Assembly (NCBI RefSeq): GCF_000235445.1 | Contig: NZ_JH378830.1 | Location: forward strand, 156,967-220,966 | Direction: 5' to 3' | DNA length: 64,000 nt | Source: Johnsonella ignava ATCC 51276 | Lineage (GTDB): Bacteria; Bacillota; Clostridia; Lachnospirales; Lachnospiraceae | Part shown: in pieces, positions 27,400 through 37,597 of the stretch | Layout of the letters: every line of letters begins with the position of its first letter | Numbering within the stretch: position 1 is the stretch's first letter | Notes under the pieces: generated by a model | Database searches by the model: none | What the model was told of the DNA's origin: nothing | What the model saw: only the letters and a program-made list of their open reading frames with translations | Program-made: the position numbers and the translations under genes

Positions 27400-30300
27400 G
27401 TGGCATTTACACATCTTCATACACATACTGAGTATTCACTGCTTGACGGTTCAAGTAAAATCGAAGAAATTATAGCCAGAGCAAAAGAACTTGGAATGGA
27501 TTCACTTGCTATAACCGACCATGGTGTGATGTACGGGGTTGTAAATTTTTATATAGAGGCAAAAAATGCCGGCATTAAGCCTATTTTGGGTTCAGAGGTT
27601 TATGTAAGCCCCGGTTCACGCTTTGACAGGGAAAAGGTGGCTGGGGAGGATAGATATTACCATCTTGTGCTTCTTGCGGAAAATAATACCGGATATGCCA
27701 ATCTTATGAAGATAGTATCAAAAGGCTTTACAGACGGATTTTATTATAAACCGAGGGTTGATTATGAGATATTAAGGCGTTACAGTGAAGGAATTATAGC
27801 ACTTTCAGCATGCCTTGCCGGAGAGGTTGCAAGAAATATAACAAGAAACAAATATGATGAAGCAAAGGAGGCGGCACTTAGATATAGGGAGATATTTGGT
27901 GCTGAAAATTTTTTCCTTGAACTTCAGGATCACGGATATCCCAGTCAGAAGCTTGTAAATCAGAGTCTTTTAAAAATGAGCCGTGAGACGGGAATTAAGC
28001 TTGTTGCAACAAATGATGTACACTATACTCTCGAAGAGGATGCTGCCGCACATGATATACTTTTGTGCATACAAACTGCAAAAAAAGTAAGCGATAAGGA
28101 TAGGCTAAGGTATGAAGGGGGACAGTTTTTCCTAAAATCTGAGACACAGATGAAGGAGCTTTTTCCGTATGCTCCGGATGCAATTGAAAATACACATGAG
28201 ATTGCAAAAAGATGTAATGTTGAGATGGAGTTCGGAGTTACAAAACTTCCTGAATATGAGGTGCCTGACGGACATACCGCTTTTTCATATATGAAAAAAA
28301 TATGTTACAGAGGACTTGCAGGACGATACGGTGGAGAAAAAGATATAGAAGCAATTAAGGAAAAGCTTGACTTTGAACTTGAAGTCATAGATAAGATGGG
28401 GTATGTCGATTATTTCCTTATAGTGTGGGATTATATAAGCTTCGCAAAATCAAAGGGTATAGCTGTAGGACCGGGCAGAGGATCGGCTGCCGGGAGCATA
28501 GCATCATATTGTATGGGAATTACCGATATAGATCCTATAAAATATAATCTTATATTTGAAAGATTTTTAAATCCCGAAAGAGTAACCATGCCTGATATAG
28601 ATGTTGACTTCTGCTATGAAAGAAGACAGGAAGTCATAGATTATGTTGTTGAGAAATATGGAAAAGACAGAGTATGCCAGATAATCACATTCGGAACTAT
28701 GGCAGCTCGAGGAGTTATAAGAGATGTAGGAAGGGTGCTTGATTTTCCCTATGCAAGATGTGATGCTGTTGCGAAGATGATACCGTTTGATCTTAAAATG
28801 ACACTTGATACGGCACTTAAGCAGAGCAGAGAGCTTAAAAACCTGTATGACAATGATCCTGATATAAAAAGGCTTGTAAATATGAGTAAAAGACTTGAGG
28901 GGCTCCCCAGACACAGTTCAATGCATGCAGCAGGTGTTGTTATATCAAAAAGCAGCGTAGATGATTATGTTCCGATAGCAAAAGCAGCCGACGGTTCCAT
29001 AACCACACAGTTTACTATGGGGATACTTGAAAAACTGGGACTTTTAAAAATGGATTTTTTAGGTCTTAGGACTCTGACAGTAATACAAAATACAATTGAA
29101 CAGGTTGAGAAAAAATACGGCAGGAAAATAAATATATTAGAGATAGATTATGACGACCCTAAGGTATATGGGCTTATATCGGCAGGAAAGACCGAGGGTA
29201 TATTTCAGCTTGAGTCATCAGGCATGTCAAGTTTTATGACAGAGTTAAGACCTGAGAGTATGGAGGATATTATAGCCGGTATATCACTTTACAGACCGGG
29301 ACCTATGGATTTTATACCTAAATATATAAAGGGAAAACATGAAAGGTCAAGTGTAACTTATGATATACCCGAGCTTGAGCCTATACTTTCACCAACTTAT
29401 GGCTGCATAGTTTACCAGGAGCAGGTAATGCAGATGGTTAGAGAGCTTGCAGGCTTTTCACTGGGTGAAAGTGATATGATAAGGCGTGCCATGAGTAAGA
29501 AAAAAGCTGATGAGATGGAGCGCCAGAGAAAGTACTTTGTATACGGTAATGAAGAAACCGGAGTTCCGGGTTGTCTTAAAAACGGCATTTCAAAAGAAAA
29601 AGCCAATAAAATATTTGATGAAATGACTGATTTTGCAAATTATGCATTTAATAAATCACATGCAGCCTGCTATGCATTTGTATCCTATCAAACGGCATAT
29701 CTGAAATATTACTATCCTGAGGAATTTATGGCTGCCATTATGACATCGGTTATGGATAATACCTCAAAAGTGGCTGAATATATTATAAGCTGCCGCCGGA
29801 TGAATATATCTATATTGCCTCCTGATGTAAATGAGGGTGAGGGAAATTTCAGTGTTTCAGGAAACGGTATACGTTTCGGGCTTTCAGCAATAAAAGGTGT
29901 CGGCAGAGCGGTTTCGGATGAAATAGTAAAAAATCGTGAAAATCAAGGCAGATTCAACTCACTTGAGGATTTTATAAACCGGCTTTCAAATAAAGAAGTG
30001 AATAAACGTACAATAGAAAATTTTATAAAATCAGGTGCTCTTGACAGTCTGCCGGGAAACAGGAAACAGAAGCTTCAAATATCGGCTGTGCTGCTTGATG
30101 AAAAAAGCAAATCCAAAAAAGAAAATATGACGGGGCAGTTAAGTCTTTTTGATGTAGCAAATGATGAGATGAAAAAAGATTTAAAGGATAAATCGGCACT
30201 GCATTTTGATATGCCTGATGCTGAGGAGTTTTCATTAAATGATATACTTGCTTTTGAAAAAGAAACCTTGGGCGTTTATGTAAGCGGACATCCGCTTGAT

Positions 30301-30903
30301 CAATATGTGGATATAATAGATAAAAATACAAATGCAAAAACTGTTGATTTTAATATTATAAAGTCGGAAGATGGCTCAGATGATACCAAATCTGTACTTG
30401 TAGACGGGCAAAGAGCGGTGATAGGAGGAATTATAAGTACAGTCAATATTAAAAACATAAAAAATATGCAGACTATGGCATTTGTAACACTTGAAGATAT
30501 GTTTGGAAGTGTTGAGGTTGTAGTATTTCCAAAGGTTTATGAAGAATATGCATATATTTTAAAGGAAGATAACAAGGTATTTATAAGCGGAAGGATAAAT
30601 CTTGCAGATGATGCACAGGGGAAGCTTATATGTAATAAAATTGTATCCTTTGATGAGGTTAAAAAGCAGCTTTGGGTACAATATGAAAATCTGGCTGTAT
30701 ATAAGGCGGATCTTGATATTTTAATGAATGATATAAAGGAACATCCCGGAAAGGATGAACTTATAATTTATTTAAAAGAAGAAAAGGCAAAAAAAGTTTT
30801 TGAAAATGAAAAAAACTTAAATGCAGATATAGTATTTAATATACTTGCCAAAAGGATTGGGAACGGTAATGTAAAGTGTGTTCCAAAACACTTGAAACTC
30901 TAA
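27400..30903 (+). CDS. dnaE: DNA polymerase III subunit alpha
   Basis: A 1167-residue C-family replicative polymerase of the DnaE type. It starts at GTG (27400) with GGAGG 8 bases upstream. The N-terminal PHP domain begins FTHLHTHTEYSLLDGSSKI and retains several metal-type residues (THLHTHTE, ITDHGVMYG). The polymerase core has GPGRGSAAGS (about 359) and the catalytic PDIDVDF (about 397). The thumb and fingers include YGCIVYQEQVMQM and NKSHAACYAFVSYQTAYLK. A C-terminal OB-fold (AVIGGIISTVNIKN, about 1008) completes it. Full length. In Firmicutes DnaE works beside PolC. Confidence 0.97.
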   Translation: MAFTHLHTHTEYSLLDGSSKIEEIIARAKELGMDSLAITDHGVMYGVVNFYIEAKNAGIKPILGSEVYVSPGSRFDREKVAGEDRYYHLVLLAENNTGYANLMKIVSKGFTDGFYYKPRVDYEILRRYSEGIIALSACLAGEVARNITRNKYDEAKEAALRYREIFGAENFFLELQDHGYPSQKLVNQSLLKMSRETGIKLVATNDVHYTLEEDAAAHDILLCIQTAKKVSDKDRLRYEGGQFFLKSETQMKELFPYAPDAIENTHEIAKRCNVEMEFGVTKLPEYEVPDGHTAFSYMKKICYRGLAGRYGGEKDIEAIKEKLDFELEVIDKMGYVDYFLIVWDYISFAKSKGIAVGPGRGSAAGSIASYCMGITDIDPIKYNLIFERFLNPERVTMPDIDVDFCYERRQEVIDYVVEKYGKDRVCQIITFGTMAARGVIRDVGRVLDFPYARCDAVAKMIPFDLKMTLDTALKQSRELKNLYDNDPDIKRLVNMSKRLEGLPRHSSMHAAGVVISKSSVDDYVPIAKAADGSITTQFTMGILEKLGLLKMDFLGLRTLTVIQNTIEQVEKKYGRKINILEIDYDDPKVYGLISAGKTEGIFQLESSGMSSFMTELRPESMEDIIAGISLYRPGPMDFIPKYIKGKHERSSVTYDIPELEPILSPTYGCIVYQEQVMQMVRELAGFSLGESDMIRRAMSKKKADEMERQRKYFVYGNEETGVPGCLKNGISKEKANKIFDEMTDFANYAFNKSHAACYAFVSYQTAYLKYYYPEEFMAAIMTSVMDNTSKVAEYIISCRRMNISILPPDVNEGEGNFSVSGNGIRFGLSAIKGVGRAVSDEIVKNRENQGRFNSLEDFINRLSNKEVNKRTIENFIKSGALDSLPGNRKQKLQISAVLLDEKSKSKKENMTGQLSLFDVANDEMKKDLKDKSALHFDMPDAEEFSLNDILAFEKETLGVYVSGHPLDQYVDIIDKNTNAKTVDFNIIKSEDGSDDTKSVLVDGQRAVIGGIISTVNIKNIKNMQTMAFVTLEDMFGSVEVVVFPKVYEEYAYILKEDNKVFISGRINLADDAQGKLICNKIVSFDEVKKQLWVQYENLAVYKADLDILMNDIKEHPGKDELIIYLKEEKAKKVFENEKNLNADIVFNILAKRIGNGNVKCVPKHLKL

Positions 30904-30993
30904 TCCCTTATGTGTTATAGTTAACTGGTTTGCTTAGGCTTGATATGATATTTACATTATAATATAGAGCATCCGGTACAATGGAGGATATTT

Positions 30994-31974
30994 ATGTCAA
31001 AAATAAAGGAAGTTAAAACGATAGGAATACTTACAAGCGGCGGTGATGCCCCGGGTATGAATGCAGCCATACGTGCGGTTGTGCGTACTGCTATACATAA
31101 AAATCTCAGAGTTAAGGGGATAATGAGGGGATATGCCGGGCTTTTACAAGAAGAGATAATAGATATGGAAAGCACAAGTGTGTCCGATATAATACACAGG
31201 GGGGGAACAATATTGTATACTGCAAGGAGCAGTGAATTTGTTACAAAGGAAGGTCAGGAACTTGGTGCTAAAATCTGTCAGGAACATGGTATAGACGGTA
31301 TGGTTGTAATAGGTGGAGACGGTTCATTTAAGGGTGCCGAAAAACTGTCGGAGTTTGGTGTAAACACTATAGGTATTCCCGGAACTATTGATCTTGATAT
31401 AGCCTGCACTGATTATACAATAGGATTTGATACCGCTGTAAATACTGCTATGGAAGCCATAGATAAGGTGAGGGACACATCTACTTCCCATGAACGCTGC
31501 AGTATAATTGAAGTAATGGGAAGAAATGCCGGATATATAGCATTATGGTGCGGATTTGCAAATGGTGCGGAGGATATATTGCTTCCTGAAAGGTATGACG
31601 GAGATGAACAGAAGCTTATAAACAGGATTATTAACAACAGAAAGCGTGGCAAAAAGCATCATATAATAATAAATGCTGAAGGTATAGGGCATTCTTCCTC
31701 TATGTCAAAGCGTATAGAAGCTGCTACCGGTATTGAAACCCGTGCCACCATACTCGGATATATGCAAAGGGGCGGTGCACCTACATGTAAGGACAGGGTT
31801 TATGCTTCAATTATGGGGGCTAAGGCTGTTGAACTTTTAACTGCAGGAAAATCAAACAGGCTTGTATCATACAGGCACGGTCAGTTTTGTGATTTTGATA
31901 TTAAAGAGGCTCTTGCTATGAAAAAGGATATTTCAGAAGAACAGTACAGAATAAGTAAGATGCTTGTAAGGTAA
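30994..31974 (+). CDS. pfkA: 6-phosphofructokinase
   Basis: A 326-residue ATP-dependent phosphofructokinase: fructose 6-phosphate plus ATP gives fructose 1,6-bisphosphate in glycolysis. TSGGDAPGMNAAIRA at the N-terminus and GGDGS (Gly after Asp, typical of ATP use) bind nucleotide. The catalytic GIPGTID segment has Asp133, but the next residue, normally Asn in GTIDND, is Leu134, and the usual Pro-Gly is replaced by Ala137-Cys138. MGRNAGYIALWCG and the effector-side residues follow. GGAGG precedes the ATG. It lies 90 bases after dnaE and 4 bases before a DUF6145 gene. Confidence 0.93.
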   Translation: MSKIKEVKTIGILTSGGDAPGMNAAIRAVVRTAIHKNLRVKGIMRGYAGLLQEEIIDMESTSVSDIIHRGGTILYTARSSEFVTKEGQELGAKICQEHGIDGMVVIGGDGSFKGAEKLSEFGVNTIGIPGTIDLDIACTDYTIGFDTAVNTAMEAIDKVRDTSTSHERCSIIEVMGRNAGYIALWCGFANGAEDILLPERYDGDEQKLINRIINNRKRGKKHHIIINAEGIGHSSSMSKRIEAATGIETRATILGYMQRGGAPTCKDRVYASIMGAKAVELLTAGKSNRLVSYRHGQFCDFDIKEALAMKKDISEEQYRISKMLVR

Positions 31975-31978
31975 AAAT

Positions 31979-32308
31979 ATGGATACAAAAACAACTGTTT
32001 TATGCGGAGCAAACTCATATACACGCAAGTATTATTTTAATCCAGCATTTAAGCTGCTTCCTGATTCAGTAAAAAAAGAACTTCAAATAATGTGTGTAAC
32101 ATTTACCGAATCGGCAGGCGGACAGATCACACTTGAATTTGACCATTTGGGAAATTTAAAATTTAAAGTTGCAGCAGATGATGCAGATTATTTGTTTGAT
32201 GAGATAGAAAGCGGCATGCTTATAAGCAGCTTTCAGCGTAAAAAAAGAGAACTCCTTGAGGAAATAGAGCTTTTTTATAAGGCAGTGATTTTAAAGATGG
32301 AGTTATGA
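31979..32308 (+). CDS. Small DUF6145-like protein
   Basis: A 109-residue soluble protein. The pattern VLCGANSYTRKYYFNPAF, then LPDSVKKELQIMCVTFTE and LEFDHLGNLKF, matches Lachnospiraceae proteins I know as DUF6145. It has an alpha/beta front half and a long C-terminal helix. Function is unknown. The ATG lies 5 bases after the pfkA stop with its SD inside pfkA, so it is translationally linked to pfkA. Confidence 0.6.
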   Translation: MDTKTTVLCGANSYTRKYYFNPAFKLLPDSVKKELQIMCVTFTESAGGQITLEFDHLGNLKFKVAADDADYLFDEIESGMLISSFQRKKRELLEEIELFYKAVILKMEL

Positions 32309-32387
32309 TATAAAATATCTTTATAGCCGCTTTAAATTTTGTCAGCAAAAAGGCTGAAATTATGTTAAAAAGAGGTTTAACTGGATA

Positions 32388-33353
32388 ATGAATCTGGGCT
32401 TTAATATAGGAAATGTCCATATAAAAGGAGGACTGTGTCTGGGGCCTATGGCAGGTGTCGGAGATCTGCCCTTTAGGAAATTATGCCGTGAAGAAGGGTG
32501 CGGACTTACATGTACTGAAATGGTAAGTGCAAAAGCGCTGTTATATAATAATAAAAATACTGAAAAACTTCTTGAGATAGAAAAAGATGAGCACCCTGTG
32601 GCAGTACAGCTTTTCGGTTCGGATCCCGATATATTGACCGAGATGGCATTAAGGCTTGAGGAGATGGACTTTGATATAATTGATTTTAATATGGGTTGTC
32701 CGGTCAATAAGGTGGTTAAAAATAATGAAGGCTCGGCACTTATGAAAAATCCTAAGCTTTCTGAAAAAATATTAAAAAGTATGGCTTCAAGACTTAAAAA
32801 ACCGCTTACAGTTAAGATAAGAAAAGGTTTTAATGAAGATAATGTCAATGCGGTTGAAATTGCCAAGATAGCTGAATATGCCGGAGTTTCGGCAATAGCC
32901 GTACATGCAAGGACAAGGGAGCAGTTTTACAGCGGAAAGGCGGACTGGTCAGTTATAAGAAAGGTCAAGGAGGCTGTAAATATACCGGTTATAGGTAATG
33001 GAGATATATTTTCAGGCAAGGAAGCTATTGATATGTTTAATGAAACAGGATGTGATGGAATAATGATTGCAAGAGCTGCAAGAGGTACCCCGTGGATTTT
33101 TAGACAGATTTTAGCCTGTCTTGAAAAAACGGATATTTTTTTTCCAAGTACTGAGGATATAATAAAAATCTTATTGAGACATGCAAAAATGCAGATTGAA
33201 ATGGAAGGAGAATATGCCGGAATAAGGAGTATGAGAAAACATGCGGCATGGTATACACATGGATTTAAAAATTCGGCAAAGCTCCGTGATGATATAAATC
33301 ATGCTCAAACTTATAATGAATTTAAAGAACTTTTAATAAGGTATTATCTGTAA
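32388..33353 (+). CDS. dus: tRNA-dihydrouridine synthase, DusB-like
   Basis: A 321-residue FMN-dependent enzyme that reduces specific uridines in tRNA D-loops. The TIM barrel starts LCLGPMAGVGDLPFRKL, with VAVQLFGSDP, FNMGCPVNKVVKNNEGSALM carrying the catalytic Cys104, then KIRKGF, AVHARTREQFY and VIGNGDIFSG for FMN phosphate binding. The C-terminal helical tRNA-binding domain is present. The subgroup is called by motif only. It is about 80 bases after the DUF6145 gene. Confidence 0.92.
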   Translation: MNLGFNIGNVHIKGGLCLGPMAGVGDLPFRKLCREEGCGLTCTEMVSAKALLYNNKNTEKLLEIEKDEHPVAVQLFGSDPDILTEMALRLEEMDFDIIDFNMGCPVNKVVKNNEGSALMKNPKLSEKILKSMASRLKKPLTVKIRKGFNEDNVNAVEIAKIAEYAGVSAIAVHARTREQFYSGKADWSVIRKVKEAVNIPVIGNGDIFSGKEAIDMFNETGCDGIMIARAARGTPWIFRQILACLEKTDIFFPSTEDIIKILLRHAKMQIEMEGEYAGIRSMRKHAAWYTHGFKNSAKLRDDINHAQTYNEFKELLIRYYL

Positions 33354-33402
33354 ACTATAAGTATGTAAGTAATGTTTTTACGGCATTAATACAATTACCG
33401 TC

Positions 33403-33431
33403 TTGACACAAAATTATGTGTAAGCTATAAT
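33403..33431 (+). promoter_or_regulatory. Consensus SigA promoter of greA-lysS
   Basis: TTGACA (33403-33408), 17-bp spacer, TATAAT (33426-33431). A perfect match to the housekeeping consensus, about 73 bases upstream of greA. Confidence 0.8.
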
Positions 33432-33503
33432 GCCCGGATATTGTATAAAATATAAATAAAAGGAATATAAAATATTAAATTATAAATTACTGTGGAGGAA
33501 ACA

Positions 33504-33995
33504 ATGTCAGAAACCAAGAATATATTGACATATGCAGGATTAAAACGCTATGAGGAGGAACTGCATGATTTAAAGGTAAATAAAAGAAAGGAAATAGCCC
33601 AGAAAATCAAAGAAGCAAGGGAGCAGGGAGATCTTTCGGAAAATGCTGAATATGATGCGGCAAAGGATGAGCAAAGGCAGAATGAAGCAAGAATAGAGCA
33701 GCTTGAAAATCTGTTAAAAAATGTAGAAGTAATAGATGAGGATGAGATTGATCTGGATATAATCAGTGTAGGCTGCAATGTTACAGTACTTGACAAGCTT
33801 GACAATGAGGAAGTTGATTTTATGATAGTTGGAGCAACTGAAACAGATTCAAGAGAGGGAAAGATAAGTAATGAATCACCTGTGGGAAGTGCTCTTTTAG
33901 GAAAGAGAGAAGGAGATATCGTTACGGTTGAAACTCCTATGGGTGAGATGGAGTATGAAGTTTTGGCAATACACAGAGGAAACAGGGGGGAATAA
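33504..33995 (+). CDS. greA: Transcription elongation factor GreA
   Basis: A 163-residue GreA, which rescues backtracked RNA polymerase by stimulating transcript cleavage. The ATG at 33504 is preceded by GGAGG 5 bases upstream, so an in-frame GTG at 33492 is rejected. The coiled coil contains the signature [16 protein letters not shown], with the acidic tip residues. The C-terminal FKBP-like domain carries [14 protein letters not shown]. It lies 13 bases before lysS and shares its promoter. Confidence 0.96.
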   Translation: MSETKNILTYAGLKRYEEELHDLKVNKRKEIAQKIKEAREQGDLSENAEYDAAKDEQRQNEARIEQLENLLKNVEVIDEDEIDLDIISVGCNVTVLDKLDNEEVDFMIVGATETDSREGKISNESPVGSALLGKREGDIVTVETPMGEMEYEVLAIHRGNRGE

Positions 33996-34008
33996 GGGTA
34001 GGCTTGGT

Positions 34009-35979
34009 ATGAACAACAGCAAAGATGACAAAGTTGAAAGTACAAAAGAGAATATAAAAGAAGATCTTAACCATATACTTCAGGCAAGGTATGATAAGCT
34101 ATCACAGCTTAAAGAACAGGGAAAAGATCCCTATCTTATAACAAAGTATACATATTCCTGTCATACAGCGGATATAGTTGATTCATATGAACAGTATGAG
34201 TCTAAGGAAGTGTCTGTGGCAGGCAGACTTATGTCAAAAAGAATAATGGGCAAGGCAAGTTTTTGTAATATCCTTGACCTTACAGGCAGGATACAAAGCT
34301 ATGTTGCAAGAGATAGTATAGGCGAAGAAGCATATGCTGAATTTAAAAAATTTGATATAGGAGATATAGTCGGTATTACAGGCACTGTATTCAAGACAAA
34401 AACAGGTGAGATAAGTATACATGCTTCTAAGGCAGAACTTTTATCAAAAAGTTTAAGACCTTTACCTGAAAAATTCCACGGTCTTACAGATACTGATACA
34501 AGGTACAGACAGAGGTATGTTGATCTTATTGTAAATACTGATGTTAGAGAAACCTTTATAAAACGTTCAAAAATCATAACTGAGATCAGAAAATTTCTTG
34601 ACACACAGGGTTTTATAGAAGTTGAAACTCCTATACTTGTATCAAATGCTGGAGGTGCGGCGGCAAGGCCTTTTGAAGCACATTATAATGCACTTAATGA
34701 GGACGTAAAGCTTAGAATTTCACTTGAATTGTATTTAAAGCGGCTTATAGTGGGAGGACTTGAAAAGGTTTATGAGATAGGCAGGGTTTTCAGAAATGAA
34801 GGGATTGACACAAGGCATAATCCCGAATTTACTCTTATGGAACTTTATCAGGCTTATACCGACTATTATGGTATGATGGAACTTACTGAAAATCTTTTTA
34901 GACATCTTGCAATTGAAGTATGTAAAAGCACAACAATTCCCTATGCCGATGTAATGATAGATCTTGGCAGTCCTTTTGAAAAAATTACTTTAACTGAAGC
35001 TGTTAAAAAATATACAGGGATTGATTTTGATGAGGTACCTGATATTACGGCAGCCAGAGAGCTTGCAAAAAAACATAATATACAGTTTGAAGAAAGACAT
35101 ACAAAGGGAGATATATTAAATTTATTTTTTGAAGAATTTGTAGAAAAAAATCTTATACAACCCACATTTGTAACGGATTATCCTATTGAGGTATCACCGC
35201 TTACAAAGAAAAAAAGCGGAAGCAACGGGCTGGTTGAGAGATTTGAACTGTTTATATACGGCAGAGAGATGGCAAACGCTTACTCTGAATTAAATGATCC
35301 TATAGACCAGAGAGAGCGCTTTGCCGCTCAGGAAGAGGCTTTTGCAGCAGGTGATGAAGAAGCAAATCATACTGATGAGGACTTTTTGAATGCACTTGAG
35401 ATCGGTATGCCGCCTACGGGAGGTATAGGTTATGGAATAGACAGGCTTGTGATGCTCCTGACAAATTCGCAGTCAATACGAGATGTATTGCTTTTCCCGA
35501 CTATGAAATCCCTTAAGGATGGAAGCGAGGAAAATAATGTATCAAATAGCAATACAAAAGAAAGTAGCGAGCGAATTGCGACCGCCCCGGAAAAAATTGA
35601 TTTCTCAAATGTAAAGATTGAGCCTTTATTTGAAGAGATGGTTGATTTTGAGACATTTTCAAAATCGGATTTTAGAGCGGTTAAGGTTAAGGAATGTGTA
35701 GCAGTACCTAAGAGCAAAAAGCTTTTACAGTTTACTCTTGATGATGGTACAGGTATTGACAGAACAATTCTTTCCGGTATACATAACTTTTATGAGCCGG
35801 AAGAGCTTGTTGGAAAAACTCTTATCGCTATTACAAACCTTCCTCCCAGAGCAATGATGGGAATTGAGTCATGCGGTATGCTGCTTTCAGCGGTAAACAG
35901 ACTCAAGGATTCTGATGATGAAGAACTTCATCTTATCATGTTAGATAACCGTATTCCTGCTGGAGCAAAGTTATATTAA
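34009..35979 (+). CDS. lysS: Lysyl-tRNA synthetase with C-terminal tRNA-binding domain
   Basis: A 656-residue class II synthetase that charges tRNA-Lys. The ATG at 34009 is 13 bases after greA; a longer frame overlapping greA lacks a ribosome site. The OB anticodon domain (about 60-170), motif 2 ([16 protein letters not shown], about 260) and motif 3 ([14 protein letters not shown], about 470) are intact. After LLFPTMK the protein continues through a polar linker into an extra domain (about 545-656) with [20 protein letters not shown] and [18 protein letters not shown]. This is a Trbp111/EMAPII-type tRNA-binding domain as found at the end of MetRS. The fusion adds about 150 residues over E. 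coli LysRS. Confidence 0.95.
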   Translation: MNNSKDDKVESTKENIKEDLNHILQARYDKLSQLKEQGKDPYLITKYTYSCHTADIVDSYEQYESKEVSVAGRLMSKRIMGKASFCNILDLTGRIQSYVARDSIGEEAYAEFKKFDIGDIVGITGTVFKTKTGEISIHASKAELLSKSLRPLPEKFHGLTDTDTRYRQRYVDLIVNTDVRETFIKRSKIITEIRKFLDTQGFIEVETPILVSNAGGAAARPFEAHYNALNEDVKLRISLELYLKRLIVGGLEKVYEIGRVFRNEGIDTRHNPEFTLMELYQAYTDYYGMMELTENLFRHLAIEVCKSTTIPYADVMIDLGSPFEKITLTEAVKKYTGIDFDEVPDITAARELAKKHNIQFEERHTKGDILNLFFEEFVEKNLIQPTFVTDYPIEVSPLTKKKSGSNGLVERFELFIYGREMANAYSELNDPIDQRERFAAQEEAFAAGDEEANHTDEDFLNALEIGMPPTGGIGYGIDRLVMLLTNSQSIRDVLLFPTMKSLKDGSEENNVSNSNTKESSERIATAPEKIDFSNVKIEPLFEEMVDFETFSKSDFRAVKVKECVAVPKSKKLLQFTLDDGTGIDRTILSGIHNFYEPEELVGKTLIAITNLPPRAMMGIESCGMLLSAVNRLKDSDDEELHLIMLDNRIPAGAKLY

Positions 35980-36022
35980 TAAAAGAGAATATATTTAAGT
36001 TAAATTAAATATAACAGGGATT

Positions 36023-36054
36023 AAATAATAGCGGGAATAATCCCGCTATTATTT
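36023..36054 (+). terminator. Terminator after lysS
   Basis: A 14-bp perfect stem AAATAATAGCGGGA (36023-36036) and TCCCGCTATTATTT (36041-36054) with loop ATAA. It lies between lysS and the convergent ROK gene and could serve both. Confidence 0.85.
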
Positions 36055-36143
36055 ATATAAGCCATATATAGTATATAGCTATGAAAAAAAGCACTATTTT
36101 GAGGAAGTTTAACTATCTAAAACTTATGGGTTTTTGTATTGAC

Positions 36144-37277
36144 CTATTCCCCCAGTCCCCTTAAAAACTTATCTATATAATAAACAGCCGCTCCCACAGC
36201 GGAAGCCTCAGTTTTATAATGACAGACCTTTATATAAGAGGCATCCTTTTCAAAGGGATTTAATTCAGCGGCTTTATTTCTGAAGGTTTCTATATGCTCC
36301 GACATATATGCTCCCACATAGCCGCCAAGTATTATATTACAGTCATAACACATTCTAAGATTATGAACTGCTATTGCGAGGTAGTCCATATACTCGTTAA
36401 AAGCATTTACAAGCCCTTTATTCTTTCCGGTTTTCACCTCTTCGAAAAAGGCGTGAAGATTCCCGTCGGTAAAATCTGACAAAATAGAGGCACAACAATA
36501 AGCATCAAGACAGCCCATCCTGTTACAATAACATTTGCGTCCTTTTGGAACTATAGTCATATGACCGAATTCACAGCCTCTGCCATGTTTTCCGGTATAT
36601 ATGCTGTGTCCGTTCATATTTGCTCCGCCTACACTGCTGCTAAGAGACAGATATACTATGGGTTCACTGCCGTTTTTTCTCCAGCTTTCCGCAAGCCCTG
36701 CCGAATTGGCATCATTAAATAAAAGCAGGGGGAAGTTAAAATACCTGCAAAAAGTATGGTATATATCAGGTGAAGCATTGATAACCTCGGCATAGGATAT
36801 GCTTTTTTGGTCTGAGCTTATTATGACGGGAAGCGATATGCCTATGCCCAAAATCTTTGAAGTATCCGAAACATAAGCTGTTAGTATCTTTTCAAGCTCA
36901 TTTTGTAAAGTAGAAAAGTAAGTACTGTCCTCTTTGTATGCTATTCGTATCCTGCTGTGAGCTATTATGTTCAAATTCAAATCTATAAGCACTATGGAAA
37001 TATGATTTTTTGTAATATCTATACCTACAGAGAGAAATTTATCCGCTACACAACTGAATATTGTCGCCTTTCTGCCGCCTGTAGACTTAAAATTTCCTGC
37101 TTCGTACACATAGCCTTTGTGTAGAAGTTTAGACAGGTTTTGATTAAGTGTAGGCAGACTTATAGAAAGGGATAAAGCGATGTCATGTCTTGAACATTCT
37201 CCATTTGTATATATGTATCTGTATATATCACCCATATTTTTTGAAATGCTTTTCAAAGTATCTATACTATTTTTCAA
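36144..37277 (-). CDS. ROK-family transcriptional repressor (XylR-like)
   Basis: A 377-residue ROK regulator: an N-terminal winged helix-turn-helix (about 15-65, SRHDIALSLSISLPTLNQNL) and a sugar-kinase-like ROK body. The body shows the FNDANSAGLAE segment and the zinc site near EFGHMTIVPKGRKCYCNRMGC (Cys-x-Cys-x4-Cys). It starts at TTG (37275-37277) with GGAGAA upstream. It is divergent from the pentitol ABC operon, so it probably represses that operon and is induced by a pentose or pentitol. It resembles xylose repressors, but effector identity is inferred from context. Confidence 0.88.
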   Translation of the reverse strand: MKNSIDTLKSISKNMGDIYRYIYTNGECSRHDIALSLSISLPTLNQNLSKLLHKGYVYEAGNFKSTGGRKATIFSCVADKFLSVGIDITKNHISIVLIDLNLNIIAHSRIRIAYKEDSTYFSTLQNELEKILTAYVSDTSKILGIGISLPVIISSDQKSISYAEVINASPDIYHTFCRYFNFPLLLFNDANSAGLAESWRKNGSEPIVYLSLSSSVGGANMNGHSIYTGKHGRGCEFGHMTIVPKGRKCYCNRMGCLDAYCCASILSDFTDGNLHAFFEEVKTGKNKGLVNAFNEYMDYLAIAVHNLRMCYDCNIILGGYVGAYMSEHIETFRNKAAELNPFEKDASYIKVCHYKTEASAVGAAVYYIDKFLRGLGE

Positions 37278-37415
37278 AAATTATTCTCCTATAATAAAAT
37301 TATAAATTAATCAGATGTTACTGAAATTCTAAAGATATACTAACGCATTATCAAAAAGCAGTCAATATTTTAACAACATAAATAAAATATTTTACAAATG
37401 TAAGAGCCTAAAAAC

Positions 37416-37470
37416 TTAGTTTAGTTAATAATTAAGCTTATATTATATACAAAGTTAACAAAAATCATAG
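37416..37470. promoter_or_regulatory. Possible ROK repressor operator region
   Basis: Between the divergent ROK and ABC genes. TTAGTTTAGTTAATAATTAA (about 37417-37436) is AT-rich and partly palindromic, in the style of XylR operators. A second, weaker palindrome centred on AGTATACT lies about 37480. Assigned from position and general form only. The rest of 37278-37597 is AT-rich without genes. Confidence 0.3.
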
Positions 37471-37509
37471 TGTGTAATAGTATACTTAGCACAAACTTTT
37501 GTAAAAAGA

Positions 37510-37538
37510 TTGATAAAAGATAAAAAATGTTTTATACT
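37510..37538 (+). promoter_or_regulatory. SigA-type promoter of the pentitol ABC operon
   Basis: TTGATA (37510-37515), 17-bp spacer, TATACT (37533-37538), 60 bases before the ATG. Confidence 0.6.
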
Positions 37539-37597
37539 TGTTTTAATGAGAAATAAAACTATATCCACTTCAATAACTTTCAAAGGAAACAGGTATT

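Noticed and set aside
33928..34008. Longer lysS start inside greA
   Set aside because: No ribosome site precedes it and the added 27 residues are the greA sequence in another frame.
37501..37597. CcpA (cre) site at the pentitol operon promoter
   Set aside because: No match to TGWAANCGNTNWCA was found near 37500; only AT-rich sequence is present.
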